Shown here in pieces: positions 15,001 through 27,800 of a stretch of 64,000 bases of DNA; within the stretch, counting starts at the first letter, position 1, and each line of letters begins with the position of its first letter. The translations under genes and the position numbers were made by a program. Source of the DNA: Lingula anatina (taxonomy: Eukaryota > Brachiopoda > Lingulata > Lingulida > Lingulidae); NCBI RefSeq assembly GCF_001039355.2, contig NW_019774425.1, forward strand, positions 458,831 to 522,830, given 5' to 3'. The notes under the pieces were generated by a model that saw only the letters and a list, made by a program, of their open reading frames with translations, did no database searches and was not told the origin of the DNA.

Positions 15001-15429
15001 GCTGCTGGAATCTATTAAGTAAATAAATAGTTAGGTCAATATACTATAGAACTCAATATTATACAAAGAGGGTGCATATGCTTCTTTTATAAAATATTTG
15101 TCTCTACTTTTAACCATAATTCTTACATTACTCATGTACATGTATTCTATTACTTATCTCTCAAATTAAAACATGTCATTTCTATCAACAAGAAATCATT
15201 AATTCCCATCACATGTAAATTATACCTCCATCGTCCATTTCACTTCCTTATCTGAATTCAGAGAGCTTTGTTCCCCTTGGGTCACTCCTAGACTAAGACT
15301 GCTTGCCAGATGTTTGACCACTGCTCCCGCCACATCTTTACCAACAACAGCAGGGAAATGCTGCAGAACACTGGTATTCCCAGTATCAATCTGGATACTG
15401 GTTTGAAGAGAGGCCCACTCAGAATACAT
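84..15429 (-). CDS. RALGAPB: Ral GTPase-activating protein subunit beta (partial, 3' end outside window)
   Basis: RALGAPB is the non-catalytic regulatory partner of RALGAPA1/2 in the complex that switches off RalA/RalB. The call rests on long collinear similarity to vertebrate RALGAPB. It opens MYSEW and includes landmark stretches such as [48 protein letters not shown] and FQTARMFLSHYGFLSLEALK. Exons, each with AG/GT borders and matching phase, in transcription order: 15226-15429, 14641-14842, 14194-14358, 13670-13894, 13133-13393, 12728-12880, 12329-12532, 11856-12085, 11342-11484, 10801-10883, 10357-10482, 9680-9886, 9096-9463, 8544-8591, 6194-6304, 5715-5892, 5442-5533, 5031-5155, 926-1108, 652-724, 84-257. 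They sum to 3,555 nt (1,185 codons) with no internal stop. The last exon seen enters the Rap/Ran-GAP-like region (LFYVKAGQK). By comparison with the human protein, roughly 300 residues lie beyond the left edge. Confidence 0.95.
241..360. repeat. Two-copy 60-bp tandem duplication over an exon boundary
   Basis: Positions 241-300 and 301-360 are near-copies. Both begin gtaggggtacct and end in a run of ctcaaa. The first copy carries the functional acceptor of the RALGAPB exon at 84-257; the second carries a diverged decoy acceptor. Confidence 0.85.
2032..2281. mobile_element. MITE-like palindromic element
   Basis: The left arm (2032-2081) and right arm (2230-2281) are imperfect inverted repeats of about 50 bp. 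They share an ATTCCCA block, then TTTAGATCGATC, at the same spacing. The interior of about 150 bp has no ORF and is richer in G+C than its surroundings. Non-coding DNA between long terminal inverted repeats is the usual form of a MITE. No target-site duplication was confirmed and the family is not recognised. Confidence 0.55.
3339..3920 (+). CDS. Predicted single-pass membrane protein, nested antisense in RALGAPB intron
   Basis: This is an uninterrupted 193-codon ORF opposite to its host gene. The ATG has a good context (cacaATGG), and an in-frame TGA at 3330 excludes a longer N-terminus. There is no N-terminal signal peptide. One hydrophobic segment spans about residues 56-78 (NIGLIVGLLVAAVVLVIQGV) and is followed by a basic stop-transfer cluster (KFYKRRK), which predicts an extracellular N-terminus and a cytosolic tail of about 110 residues. 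The last residues, EQTSF, fit a class I PDZ ligand (T-x-hydrophobic end). An acceptor-like site at 3310 could mark an upstream non-coding exon. I do not recognise the family. An intronless gene or the coding exon of a longer transcript are both possible. Confidence 0.6.
   Translation: MEPGFYPVQGHENGNIVITAQKTNKALDEDPKSLAARAETKTDEGAVAWFANPENIGLIVGLLVAAVVLVIQGVLVYKFYKRRKQDRMDQMKQRMTDPTSDQDSYFTNATIFSKGSQEMSENLPIQFSSTLLFLEKATLGVDTIKRLQSKEPNVNKISVITMENPTCNQATSTDPQEEEIALYHNEVDEQTSF
8544..8591 (-). other. RALGAPB: RALGAPB 48-nt in-frame microexon
   Basis: The exon has an AG acceptor, a CAG|GTAAC donor and phase 0 at both ends. It encodes PRADEPTKGVHFGTPQ between GLSGSKSQ and NRASDPPK. This is the variable linker between the alpha-helical middle of the protein and the next conserved block. 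Because the length is divisible by three it can be included or skipped without a frameshift. Alternative use is an inference. Confidence 0.7.
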
Positions 15430-15475
15430 CTTGCTTGTGCTTATGGCCGTGGGGATTTAATGGATAGACGGCATA
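15430..15475 (-). other. RALGAPB: RALGAPB 5' untranslated part of first coding exon
   Basis: The minus strand shows an acceptor (attgcag) just above 15475, followed by 46 nt of leader and then the ATG at 15429. A consensus donor (GTGAGTAAG) sits immediately below 15959. An upstream non-coding exon from about 16.1 kb down to 15959 therefore probably joins here. The transcription start is not determined. Confidence 0.55.
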
Positions 15476-15959
15476 CTGCAATTCTCTGGAATGAAGTTAA
15501 ATGATTCGAATCAAATCATTAAAAGTTAATTTACCTTATCAAAAAATTGATAATAATGCACAATGTGCTAAGCCATTTAGATGAATGGGTGATAAAAAAC
15601 AACATTCTCTTATTCAAAATGACTTGGTTTTGTAAAGAATGCACATTGTTTGGACCACAAGCTATAAAGAAGGACATCCACACCCACTACACTTGTATCA
15701 CATCCGTACATGGGACCCATTCACAAGCTTGTGTATTACTGCATGCACACTTGTGTATTATTTCCAAACCACAAATAAAGCACTGTGAACTTTATCAACC
15801 TTAATACACCTTTGTATTCAATTATACTATTATTCGTCTATAACTAATTTTCAAAGAAAAGGTATTAAACCTAGTAATGTATATTTTGCACATTGAAATT
15901 ACTGAGGCATTGACATAAGACGGTACATGTAGAGTCTAGACAGCTCACTCTTACTCACA

Positions 15960-16293
15960 TGCCATATTCGTTAATCAAAACTCCGGGATACAGTTGGTTG
16001 TCCTGTTTTCTGGTGATTGCAAAAGCTATATTACCTAAAATTAAGTACACTTGCCACGCTTTTTACTGCAACCTATTAAAATATGAAGATGTTGAAAAAT
16101 GATCGTCCTCCCGGAAGTAAATAAAAGCAAGGTATTGTGGGCCACTAAACATGGCGACCGCCTAGTTGGCACTTTCCGAGAATATTACAATTTTATTGAA
16201 TTTCTTACTGAAAAGATAATCAAGATAATTTCAAACGAAATGAAAGCCAAGAGCAGTGTAATTGTTTTCAGGTAATTAAAAGGAATCGTCAAA
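15960..16293. promoter_or_regulatory. Head-to-head promoter region of RALGAPB and TRIP11
   Basis: The divergent genes have their first exons within about 340 bp of each other, so their core promoters share this interval. No TATA box is evident for either. A plus-strand aaacATGGCGACC (16147-16159) resembles the YY1-type ATGGCG element often found at TATA-less starts. It also forms a four-codon upstream ORF (MATA, stop at 16163) if transcribed as leader of TRIP11. Transcription starts are not determined. Confidence 0.6.
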
Positions 16294-16387
16294 ATGTCGT
16301 GGCTTGGCGGCGGTATCTCCCAACTTACTGGACAGATTTCTAACTTCACACGAGAAGTGTTGAGTGAGGGTACTGAAGAAGTTAGCG
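16294..16387 (+). other. TRIP11: TRIP11 exon 1: amphipathic lipid-packing sensor (ALPS)
   Basis: The exon encodes 31 residues in which W, L, I, F and V alternate with G, S and T ([17 protein letters not shown]), followed by acidic EGTEEVS. In vertebrate GMAP-210 this region is the ALPS helix, which senses membrane curvature. The start is fixed by conservation of the MSWLGG opening. It ends in phase 1 at a GTAAGT donor. Confidence 0.85.
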
Positions 16388-18778
16388 GTAAGTTTAAGAT
16401 GCGAAAGTAAAACCCTAATTACATGCATAAAGTCAAAAGAGTTGACAAAAGAAAATTTCTTCTTCTTGAGAACTGAAGTGTTAAACTCCATCCACATTGC
16501 TTCAGTCAAGTATTGTAACCGTATCTTGGATTTGGGATATACTGTATGATATGATAACAATCTGAATAAATCCTGGCCCTCTTGAGTCTTGTATTCGCCC
16601 TACTGCCACTCTGTTATAGTATTTGATAATAGTTCAGTCTTTCGTCTTGGTGTATGATCTCTGCTTATGAATCAAGTAGTAAGTTTTGAAGTAAGTTGTT
16701 TTGAGGAAAGCCCCGTGAAGGGATCTCTTTATATGAGATTGAACATTCCACAGTAATAACATTGTTAACAACATATAAAAAATACAATAAATTGTATTTA
16801 CCACCACAACACCAGTTAATCATAATATCCGGATATCGTGAGATAGTGCACTATCATTGATTGCTACCCTCCATAGTAATCTCTTTATAGATTAATTACT
16901 AGTATTTAATATACTAAAACATACTCTTAAAAAAACAGTCAGTTAAACTTTGAATGTCAGAACAGATTCAGTAATCATTGGTTAGTTGTAGAAAGCTGGC
17001 ATTTACCCCTAAAAAATCCATTTATGTCACTGAAGAGTTGTCATCCCGTTAAGAACACAAATTCACTACTGCTCATTAGCACAAAAGTTGGTGCATTACC
17101 ATCCCTATTTACAGTCTTTGATATGTACTTTATGTGCTAAAGCATGAAAGGTATAGGTGCACATACATGTAACTGTTAAATTACAACCAGCTTGCACATC
17201 CAGTGCAATGCAGGAATTCTCAACTTTAATGTCACCTCTCACCTCCTAAATGCGGACGCTGCTTAAAAACCAACCAGTCTTGCCATCATCGCCAGTACTG
17301 TGAGGAAGGTAAAGAAGTACACACCTACTGAACAAGGGGTTGACATTGGATGCTGTAGCTGGCTGTCATTCTACCTGTTGTTGAGGGTGAAAAGAAGATT
17401 AAAAGACAACAAGAAGAAAATAAATAAATAATAAATTTAACGGAAAAAAATAGTTCAAAAACTGTTTAAAATAGAAACAAATTGAAAAATGCTTCTGGTG
17501 AGATTGCTGTCAGGAGTCGCTGAGCCGAGGGCCTGTAAGTCAGTGCTGCTACTGTCAGGAGTCGCTGAGCCGACAGCCTGTAAATCAGTGCCACTGCTGT
17601 CAGGAGTCGCTGAGCCGAGGGCCTGTAAATCGTTGCTGCTGCTGTCAGGAGTCACTGAGCCAAGGGCCGGTAAATCAGTGCCGTTGCAGTCAGGAGTTGC
17701 TGAGCCGCTAAAACACAGAGCAGTCGATGCTACTGTGAAATATGTAGACAGGGCATTAGACACTGCCCAGCTTATATATGTGCTGTAGTTTAGGACTGCT
17801 CCTTTTCGGGAGAGTTCAGAAAAAGTAGGAAGGTTGGGTGAACTCTCGCTGACACTACCTTTATTTACACCTTTATCTTTCATGTATTTACACATATCAT
17901 ACATAATAACTAAAACATGCTAACTCATGAATTTTCATGATGTAAGCCTCATTACCATCAGTGCTAGTAAGGCTTGCATATAACATGTCAGTCAAGATGG
18001 CAGCAAACTGCAAGCTATTTAAAGTTATTTTTGAAAAAAGCAAATATTAGTTAATGAATAATTTAATAAAATTTTCCTAATTTAACTGATCTTTAGCTCA
18101 TTGTAAATGTCTTCTTTTTAAATAGTTCAACAGACTTCAAGTTTCATTTTGACATCCCAACATGCCTAATGCAAGGAGATTTAATTCATTATGAAATTGA
18201 CTTGGGTTCTTTTCACATTAGGGCCTTCGCGCAAGCAAGTAAACCACTGTCCATGAAACCCCAATAGAACCCCTTTTTTAAATTTTTTTTAATTTTTGCA
18301 TTAACAGCACTGCTTAGGGCGACATTTGCCTCTCTATTGTTCTTAGTGAAAACTGATGACATAAACAATATGGTTGAAGTACTAGTAGCAATGATTGTTA
18401 TGCTGTTCAAAATATTAGATTCTCTCAAAAAAAAAAAAATTCCATAAGAAAAATACAACATAAGTAATAGCCAAGGGGTGAGTAACTTTCGAGTCGAGTT
18501 CAGTTGCACTCAAAACGAAGTAAAAAATCTTAAAAAGCTTAGCCCGCACACCAAAGTTACTCACCCAAGGAGGGATGTCATTCAATCTGAGTGCATTTAG
18601 AGAGAAACAGGAAAAGATGGTAAGTATACCCAAGACCACAGAAGAAATCCCTTCCAACATACCCATTCTTAAAATCATGGTCTCTGAAATATATTGAACC
18701 CACTTTGCTTTATGTTGCAAAAGTACATATGCTCTGGGCTTTGGCATTTAGAACTTTAGCAGAAGTGTTTTTTTTTTT

Positions 18779-18810
<32 letters not shown>

Positions 18811-21800
18811 TGCTCAATATCCTGATTTTTGTATGCAGAATGTATGTTTTGTGTATGATGGATTATGTCGGTACCCACGTGTTCTACATGTATATATCAA
18901 GACAAAAGGTCAACAAGCACAATCTTATAAAAATTCATCTTCAGATTTATCTTTGTTTCATTAGTACTACTTGTATTTCCTGTATGTTAGAAAAATAGAA
19001 AAATTTATTTAAATATCTGAGCTTAATGGTACATGTTGGTAGGTCATAGAATTCACTATGGAAAGACACTAACATTTTCTGATATCAAAAAACAAAATTA
19101 ACATCAGAAAATGTTAACAGCCAATATGCCCTTTGTCCATTGTAATATAACATTTGAAAGCAATGATGAAGGTAGTGTTTTCTGAATTTTGTTATTACTT
19201 GTCTTGATTTCAATTTGAGATTTCTTTATCCTCATGCATGTTTGTTGAAGCAAACTTTTTTAAATATTTTTTTTAAATTTATTATTATTTTATTTTATTT
19301 TATTTTTAAATAACTGAGTATCATTGACTAAAAGAACAGCTAACACAATGGTGATAAGTTGTTGATTGTAGTGACACCTGGTGGCATTCTTGGGCATCAA
19401 AGCAAAGTAATTTTACTATTTTAGGCCAACCTTCCATCTTTCTACTTCACTGAACATAAGGAAAAGTGATTTGCTTTACTTCAGAAACCTACTGAGAAAT
19501 TACGCTATACCACCATCAATGAGGTGTACAAAATTTACGTAAACTCTCAGTGACCTGAGTTGATGACAAATGATTGGTATGGGTAGCTTGTTACTTGTGT
19601 CATTCAGACATCATTGAAAAACTTAACGGAATATGCCTCTTAACTTTTTTCATGCATCTGATGTAAGAAAGTAAAACTGTCTTTTGACTTTCTTGATTTT
19701 TTAGGGATTATATAAAATATAAGATGTGTACTGGAATTTATTCTTTTAAATTATAAGATAATTTTCAGTCTTCATTTTGACTTTTTTTTATATGGTTTAA
19801 AATACAATGAGAATTTGCAAGCTACGTTTTCAGGATTTTCAGTTTTTACAACTTTCACCCATGTATTTTCACATTTGTGCCATGAAATAGCAGTTGAAGT
19901 TGTTCCTTTGGCATTGGTAATCACAATCCTGTGACTTGAGATCACAAATAGCAATTTTGTGGTCTGAATTATACCTGTTTTAAATAAACATGATATATTA
20001 TCTAGAAAAGGTATAATGGTATTTAGATTAATTACTAAAAATTATTTTTACTAGTGGGCATCCTGCTTAGTTTAGTAATTACTTTCTCTGAAATTTAGTA
20101 GTGAAGCACTTCTGCGTAGAAGCCATCTTTTCACACGAGGACTGTCACATTCTAAAACAGGCATATTTGTTTGTATTAACAGTGAGTAAAATTTACACAG
20201 GCTGTAGCATTCTCTACGCCCAAATAATGCATAAGCAGCTGGCAAGCTTTTCAAATATTTATTTTTCAACATAGAAAGCGTTTTCAATCTCATTGTATCA
20301 CTTCTGCATTAACCAGTTGTTACTTGTATGTCCTATCTTTCGAACATGTTCATATTATTTCCTGAACAACATATACAGAATTCAACTTGGTATTGCTATA
20401 CTAGTATATATATAATCACCATGTACCAATGGGAAGATTGGCTTATGTATGCGGGTTCAATCTGGATGTTGTTGACTATGCACAGGCCTGCATAATTAGT
20501 GGACACTTCTGCTGCCTTAAGGGAATAGGGGCTGTAGTCATCCTTATTAAGTGCCTTCCACAAGACACGTGTGCATGGCACATGCCTGCATCAGTTTCGT
20601 TCGTCTCCTAAGGCCTCGTCATGCCACATGTGCAGTTCAACTCTAGATGTTGCTAGTAGTAAGAATCCTTGTGTAATTTGTCATTTCAGATCATGTATCA
20701 GAATTGAAAGTGACCAAGGATAAGATCCAGGAGTTGGATTTGGTGGTCTCCTCTCAGAAATCAGAGGTAGGTTACATGCTTCTAAAAATTAATACTTCAT
20801 TTTGTGAATTTTTAAACAATACTTGGTTTTTATCGGAAAGATATTAACATAAACCTCCATGTTTTTCTTATCTTTTTTAAAATTTTGGACATACTATCTG
20901 TCGTCCAACACCTTTCAGTTGGAAACGATCAGGTAAAATAAATTGAAAGAAAAAAATTAATTGATAGATAAAATACAGATTCAAGTGTTCTTCTTTATAT
21001 TGTGTATATACTTTGTAATGTAAATGCTTATTATGACAGGTAGCATAAAGGGCCATAAATGCTAATTCGATCCATTTCAATACTAGGTTATATTAATATT
21101 TCATGTGTGTAAATATATATCTATATGATTTTTGTCTTAGCAATTTTTCTGAATCCTAAATCAAAAATTCTGAATTTTGTTAAATGCTGTTAAATTAAAT
21201 ACTAGGTATATATTGAAAGAGAAACATTCAAATGACTGGTTGATCTCCATCTTGCCATCTGTAGCTATATTTACTTGATTTCAGGACATATATGTGAATT
21301 TGAACTTTGCAGTGTGCCATGTCATCTGTAATGAAATATTCAGAACAAAGATTAAACTTGAGATTTTAGTACCATACCTGTGACGTCAATTCACTGAGTG
21401 CTGGCAAAACCGAAGTAACCACAGCTGTTCAGATCCAATTCATCTGTAGACAATATAGAAAAGTGATTGGATATTAATATATGGCATTTTGTTTTGAAAA
21501 GATGTTGCTTAGAACAGAATAAGCATGACAGATTTTACAGATCATTTAAATCTGTAATATTCCCACTCACTTTCAAAATATTTGAATGAGAACCAAACAA
21601 AAAAAATATTTTTTCCCTGTCACATCTGTGCAAATGAAACAGCTTGACAGCACACAAAACCAACATTCTAATCAGGGATCGCCTCAAATATGGACATTGC
21701 ACCTTTGAGTTCACAAAACATGACAAAAAGATTTATTCTGATAAAACTTTTTGAATGACATATCTCTTTTTGCTTGAAGGAAATCTCTTGGCCTCTACCT

Positions 21801-24800
21801 CATACTGAAATGAGCATTATTTTAAATCGTCCATCTAACATGAGGAAGTGCGTTTGGTCATCATTATTTAAAATCATCCATCTAACTTGAGACAATGTGT
21901 CTGGTCATACTGCCATGAATTATGTATGGTATTGACATGGAAAGCTTTGTTGACTCTCCAGCAGAGCTACAGAAACAACTTGTTGCATGTTCATACCATA
22001 GGGGTGTTATGTTGCCTCAGTAGTTATTCTGGTAATTAATAGTCACAGGGTTTAGTTATAGAACCATCATAGATTAAACTCATTACTGGCAATACTTTGG
22101 GTCCCTTGCCGTCTGATCTTAAGTTAGCTTACAAAATGGTTATAGATACAATCTATATCTTCACTACTGAACTTTTTTTTTAGATTGAGCGTTTGAAGCA
22201 ACTGAACCATGAGCTTGAAGAAAAGGCAGAGTCATCTGAACTACAGATCAATACTATATCCAAGGAATACAGGAATCTGTTGGAGGAAAAAGAAGTAGGA
22301 CTGTGTGTTTGTGTGTGCATGTAGACTGAGAGAAAGATGATAGTTGAGAAGAGATTGCTAGTGAAGAAGGGAGAGAGAAAAGCTGAAGCAGTAACTGCTG
22401 TTGTTCTGGATTACCAATGGGTCTTATTTGAAGTGATCAAGAATTCTGTTAAGTAAAAACATGTACATTAATCTGTAAAGTTATGAGTGTTCAATGCAGA
22501 TATTGACCCAATTTTTCTACTGAATATATCATGATGCTATGTCGTAGGTTTCTTCCCACATCTTTAGTTGTGAAATTTTGGTTTCAAGTCAACCATTTTT
22601 AATCACTTGTATGACTTCTCATATACCAAAAATATTAGAACTTATTTAGTCACTGCCAAATATAAAAAATTATAATCATTAAGTGATTGCACACACATAC
22701 ACATGCATGCACCACTCCCCTCCTATAAATTGAAATAAAAAAATCTGTCCATTAAGCATGGAAAAGAATGATACACACACAAACCCACTCATGCACACAC
22801 AGCAATCCAATAAAAAGTTAGTTTTCCATATTAAATGTATGTATGTATGTATGTATAAATGTATCATGCATATTATCTTTCTTCATACCCACTTGTCTAT
22901 TGCAGCTGTGTGGGAATGATTTCTTACATATTTAATGACAGTGTATATCATAGAACTATATAAGGTTGTTTTTCACCCACCAGCATTAGTAAGAGATAAG
23001 AAAATTTATACCTTATTGCACAAAGGTTTTATTTTTACAAATTTGAGCAAATTGAAGATAACACTAGAATGGGAAAATATTTTTTAAAATGTGCATAATA
23101 TCTTTTTCCAAACAAGGGTGAAGTTAAAGCTCTCAAGCAGAAGCAAAATGAGTTGCTCGAAATCCAGAAAAAAATGGCTGCATCGGCTGCTGCCTGGGGC
23201 TCTACAGCTTTTAGTCACAGCACTTCCACCTCTCAGTTGACGTCTCCCTACGTGCAGCAGTCACAGCAGACGGGTAAGTAGTGGGCACCTGCTAATAAGG
23301 TAAAAATACATTGATTCAATTATTGGGAAGAGGAAAAGTGAATGAAATATTATTCGAGTTGGAACAAATTTCAAATTATATAAATAGTGGTAGATTACAT
23401 GTATGTGTGTTGATAAGTATTTATTCATGTACACGTCCTGAAAATTGAATTAGTGTTTTAAGAATCTTTCTGATCAATGGTTTCAGTTAAGGAATTGTTC
23501 TTTGTTGATTCTTTACTGAGCTTTTCATGTATTTTTAATATTATTTTTTAATAGTTAAGTTTGTAAATTTTCTCTTTTTGTAAACTCTTTCTATAGCTTA
23601 CAAAGATGCATAATTTATATGTCAGCTAAACACATGGTTCTCAGCATATATCATTTGCCATTCCTAAATGTTTGTTTGATAAAGGCATTGAAATATGCAG
23701 GAAATGTAAATGAACATTTTTGCTCTCCCAACTGCAGTTTAAGTTTATTTTGATCTCTTCATTTGATGCCTGGCATTTGTCTTTGGTATTGGTCAAGGAC
23801 ATTAAATTAATCCTTAACTGAAAACATTTTATTGGGAATGCTCCTGCTAATTTTGCTCTTTGATTTGCAACAAATATCAGTTTCAAATATCAATGTTAAT
23901 TAAGAATTAGCAAGAGTTGATATGAACTGAACGGAACCTCTGCAGGTATGATTACTGCTAAAAAATAAAATGAGATAAGGTATTCAAGAAAAATAAAATG
24001 ACACACACACGCATGCACACACGCACGCACTCACACACACACACATTGGTTTGTACAGTCATTTGGATAATATGGCAATCATAATAATTCTAAAGCTGTA
24101 TAAGTGACCAAATGTACATCCACATGTACAGTTGCAAAAATGATTGTGTTTGAGTCTTCTCTGCAGCAATCTGGCTATCTCGGCTTTCAGCACAATTAAG
24201 TGTCACTAAATTGTTAGTGAGATGTTATATTTATAAAAGACGTTCAACAAATGTTACACTCTTTTTGGTGATAGTGCCAGTATCATACTATCATAAGGAA
24301 CCGTAAGACGAACCAGTTCACAAATATTGAAATATGGTAACTTTATATATTATTGAAACATACCTGTGCAGAAACAGAAAGAAGTGAGATCAGCAAAATG
24401 AAATTCCCAGTTCAAATACATGCATTCCTAATCAATGTGTAGTTCACATTGATAAAAATTTCCATTGTTTAGAATACAGATTTAACCTGGCAAACATTTT
24501 ATGATTGAAAATGATAGGATCTGGAAATATTTGTGTGGAGGTCTTTTATTATTGAATTTAGTATCTTAGAATGTAAACTTTAGATCCGTATGTTGTGATG
24601 TCAAATCTTCTTTTGACACTTATACTAAAAATTGTTTTAAACTAAATTTTTGAATGTATATCTTACTGCACATGTAAAACCCTTTAAGAACTAGCAAACA
24701 GATTCTTATATTCACCATATTGAAAACTATATCAAGTTGATAACCTGGACTAGATCTTCTGGAAGTGGAATTTCACTAGAGATATGCTATCAGGAAGATT

Positions 24801-27800
24801 TCACCTTTGGCTTTTACCTGGCCTCATGGGGTGTTTGACAAATGTATTCTTTTCCATACAGATACATCCTAGGGTTCAATTAAGATTGCTTTTATCCTAT
24901 CTTGCATTGACAAGTGCATATTTTTTCCCTATTTTCCACCAACAATTGGTATTGTTGTGTTGCTACAATTTAAATTGGCTATTTTGGAAAAAATGTAGTG
25001 TGACCTAGTATTTCAGAGGTACAAAAAGCACTGTACTTCTAAGCAATATCCTTTTTAGGCAGCTTTCGCACCATGTCGAATTATGTGTAAATTTGATTTT
25101 TTTCCATTTCATAGTTGTTGCAAATTCATAATCAGAATTCCATGAAACTATATAAATGTAAATGAAGGATCGACTGTAATACTACTATTGACATGATACT
25201 GAACATTTCCCTTTCTCTTTTCTGTCACAATTTTCATATTTTTCTTTTTATTAATGGACATTTACAGTGGACATTGAAATATTCCAACTAGAATTTGGCA
25301 AATATATTTTAATATTGACATTTAACATAGATATACTGAATTACATGCTGTGCAGTCAAGCAGGGCATAGATTTATTCCTCTTTTTCTTCTCTTGACTTC
25401 TTGATATTCGTGCTGCAGGTTCTGTTAGGTGCAAACTCACATAAGTATTTTGTTGCAGTATTTATTTATTTTTCTTTTTTTTTTAACCAGTTTATTTATT
25501 TTGACACACATTCAGGTACATGTGACCCTCTGCATTGAGTCTTAAATTACTTTTTTGTTTAGTCTCTTGTCTGTTTGCTTGCTTTGCTGTTTAGTTATTT
25601 TGTATTGTACACTGGTCAGTAGCATTCAGTAGAAAGTTGTCATTTACCACTGACTGTGATTTAAACCCTTCTTTTGCAATGTTCATGGATGATATGTTGG
25701 CTTTTGACTTTTGACTGCTGAGGATAAGATGCATCCTTTAAATTTTGGTTTGTATTTCCTTTTAGTTTTGTGTGGGTTTCAGTCACATATCCTGTAGCAC
25801 GCAATATTCTTTAAATTAGATGTTTAAAATAATTTTTAAATCTGGTTTTATTAAATTCCTCAATTATGTTCCATGAATAAATGCTGTCATGACATTTTGC
25901 ATTATATAGTCAATGGCTGATTCTCGTCTCCAAAATACTTGTTCTCTGTCCTCCAGCACAGTTCCTTGAAATCATATGCCATGACTTATATTTCTGTGGA
26001 TTCCAAAAGAGGATACACATTTATTACTTGTTTTGGTGCACGATTATTAATAAAGATGTGGACTTCATTCTCCGATGTCTTAATTAGATTCTTGGAATTT
26101 ATACACATATTGGAATTTATACACATTTAATGTATAGTGAACATCAAATTCTTTTTCTTGGTTGACCATGAGTGATCCATTATATCTTTTCGATGCTAGA
26201 ATTCAAGAAGTTAAAATCAGGCGATGACCTTAATTCAACTGTTCATGGTCATGTGATCTCATTGCATGAGTCATGGAGATTTGAATCGGCAGAAGCTGAG
26301 AGTTTTTAGGGTTTGGTCACAAGGCAAAGCAGCACTTCCAGTTCATGTTATGGTTCGTGCTATCTCTACTGATTTCTGTAGACCAAAAGGGTGTTTCCAC
26401 AAAAATTAGATTAATTTTTAGTCCAGTCTTTTTCTGATGCAAGGTATCAAAAAATGAGTGCTGCAGACCCATTGGTGCTTGTTCTGGAAATGTCAGCTTT
26501 GTATTGACACAGCATGATAAATATTAAACAAATATTTGCTGCTAGAATGGTAATCTGGTAACAGAGGCCTTAGCTTTAAGCACTCCAAATCTAATTGACA
26601 TTTTTTACAGACGTGAGTTTGCAGTGACAGGCAGTGCACGTCACCTAAGCCCAGATTTCCCGCTCTCTCCCTGACAACACTATATACCTTAGTGCCTAAG
26701 TGGCTGAGTGGGTAGTTTACAAAGATATGTGGAATGGGAGAAGAATTTAAAAAAAATTATTATAATTAACGGTCAGTTTTGATACATTGTGAGGTGAAAT
26801 CACTTGGTGTCTGTGTCTTAGAATGTGGATGATTTTTCAAATGTATTTGAAATGTTTTTGCGCATTGGTAATAGATGGATAACTACATTATCTTTAGTGG
26901 CAGGTTCTTGTCCACAGGAAAATTGCCCTTTGAAAATTACCATTAAGCAGTAAAAAATTAGTTCTTTTGTCAAAAGCTTGAGGAATAAATTATATTTTAC
27001 CAGCTAATATTTGGTCTGCTTAGACTCATGCTTCATATGGAGATATGGATGAGATATTTAAGAAGTGATGGAAATCCCACTGTAAGCCGACAGAATATTT
27101 GTTATCACTTTAATTCTCAAGCTATTGACCAAAGAACTTTCACATTTCTATTGAAATTAACTTTTCAGCACTATTTAGCAAAAGGAAAACTAAGTATGTA
27201 AGCACCCAATCTCAAAAGTTGACTTTTTTTCTGTAAATGAAAGCCCTTAAACCACCCATATACCAGTAAGATCATGCAGGGTCAGTTGTTTTAAGCTTTA
27301 CCAGATCTTTGTTCATGATGTAACAAACTCCAGTTAAAATTTGGTCTCACAAACTTTTGGGGGAATTTTTTTGATAATGACAAAAGATTGTGATGAATGT
27401 TATTCTGGATGGCTCAATCTTTTGGATAGGAATCTCAGAGGGGGAAGAAGGGGTTTGGTAATGAATTGAAGCAGCACTTCCAGTTGGTTTTGCAGGTTTC
27501 TTTATTAAATTTAAACCCTTCTTTTGCAATGTTAGTTCATGGATGATATGTTGACCATCAGTGGGTTTGTTTATAACTACTAACAGTATTTTGATGTTAT
27601 ATATTTTTATGTATTTATTTTTATATTTTCATGTATGGTTTTTTGCAGGTCTTGATCTTGATCACCATGATGGCATGGACTTTGGTGATGTGATCTCTTC
27701 ACAGCATGAGATCAACCAGTTGTCCCAGCAAGTGCACAGTCTCCAGGCTGAGGTGGACCACTGGAGGCAGGTGGCTGCCTCTTTGGTTAGTACAATAGTA

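Larger units (their letters stand above)
16388..20689 (+). other. TRIP11 intron 1
   Basis: This 4.3-kb A+T-rich intron carries a 45-bp minisatellite (17507-17710), a poly-T/(GTTTT) tract (18768-18811) and a perfect 14-bp inverted repeat (19070-19116). I see no supported gene on either strand. Confidence 0.6.

Noticed and set aside
17240-17320. Short Cys/His-rich open stretch in TRIP11 intron 1 (CGRC...HHRQYC)
   Set aside because: It is too short, has no flanking splice sites in frame and no recognisable domain.
17455-17904. Minus-strand 149-codon ORF with repeated [10 protein letters not shown] motifs
   Set aside because: Openness is explained by the 45-bp minisatellite, and there is no splice or promoter context.
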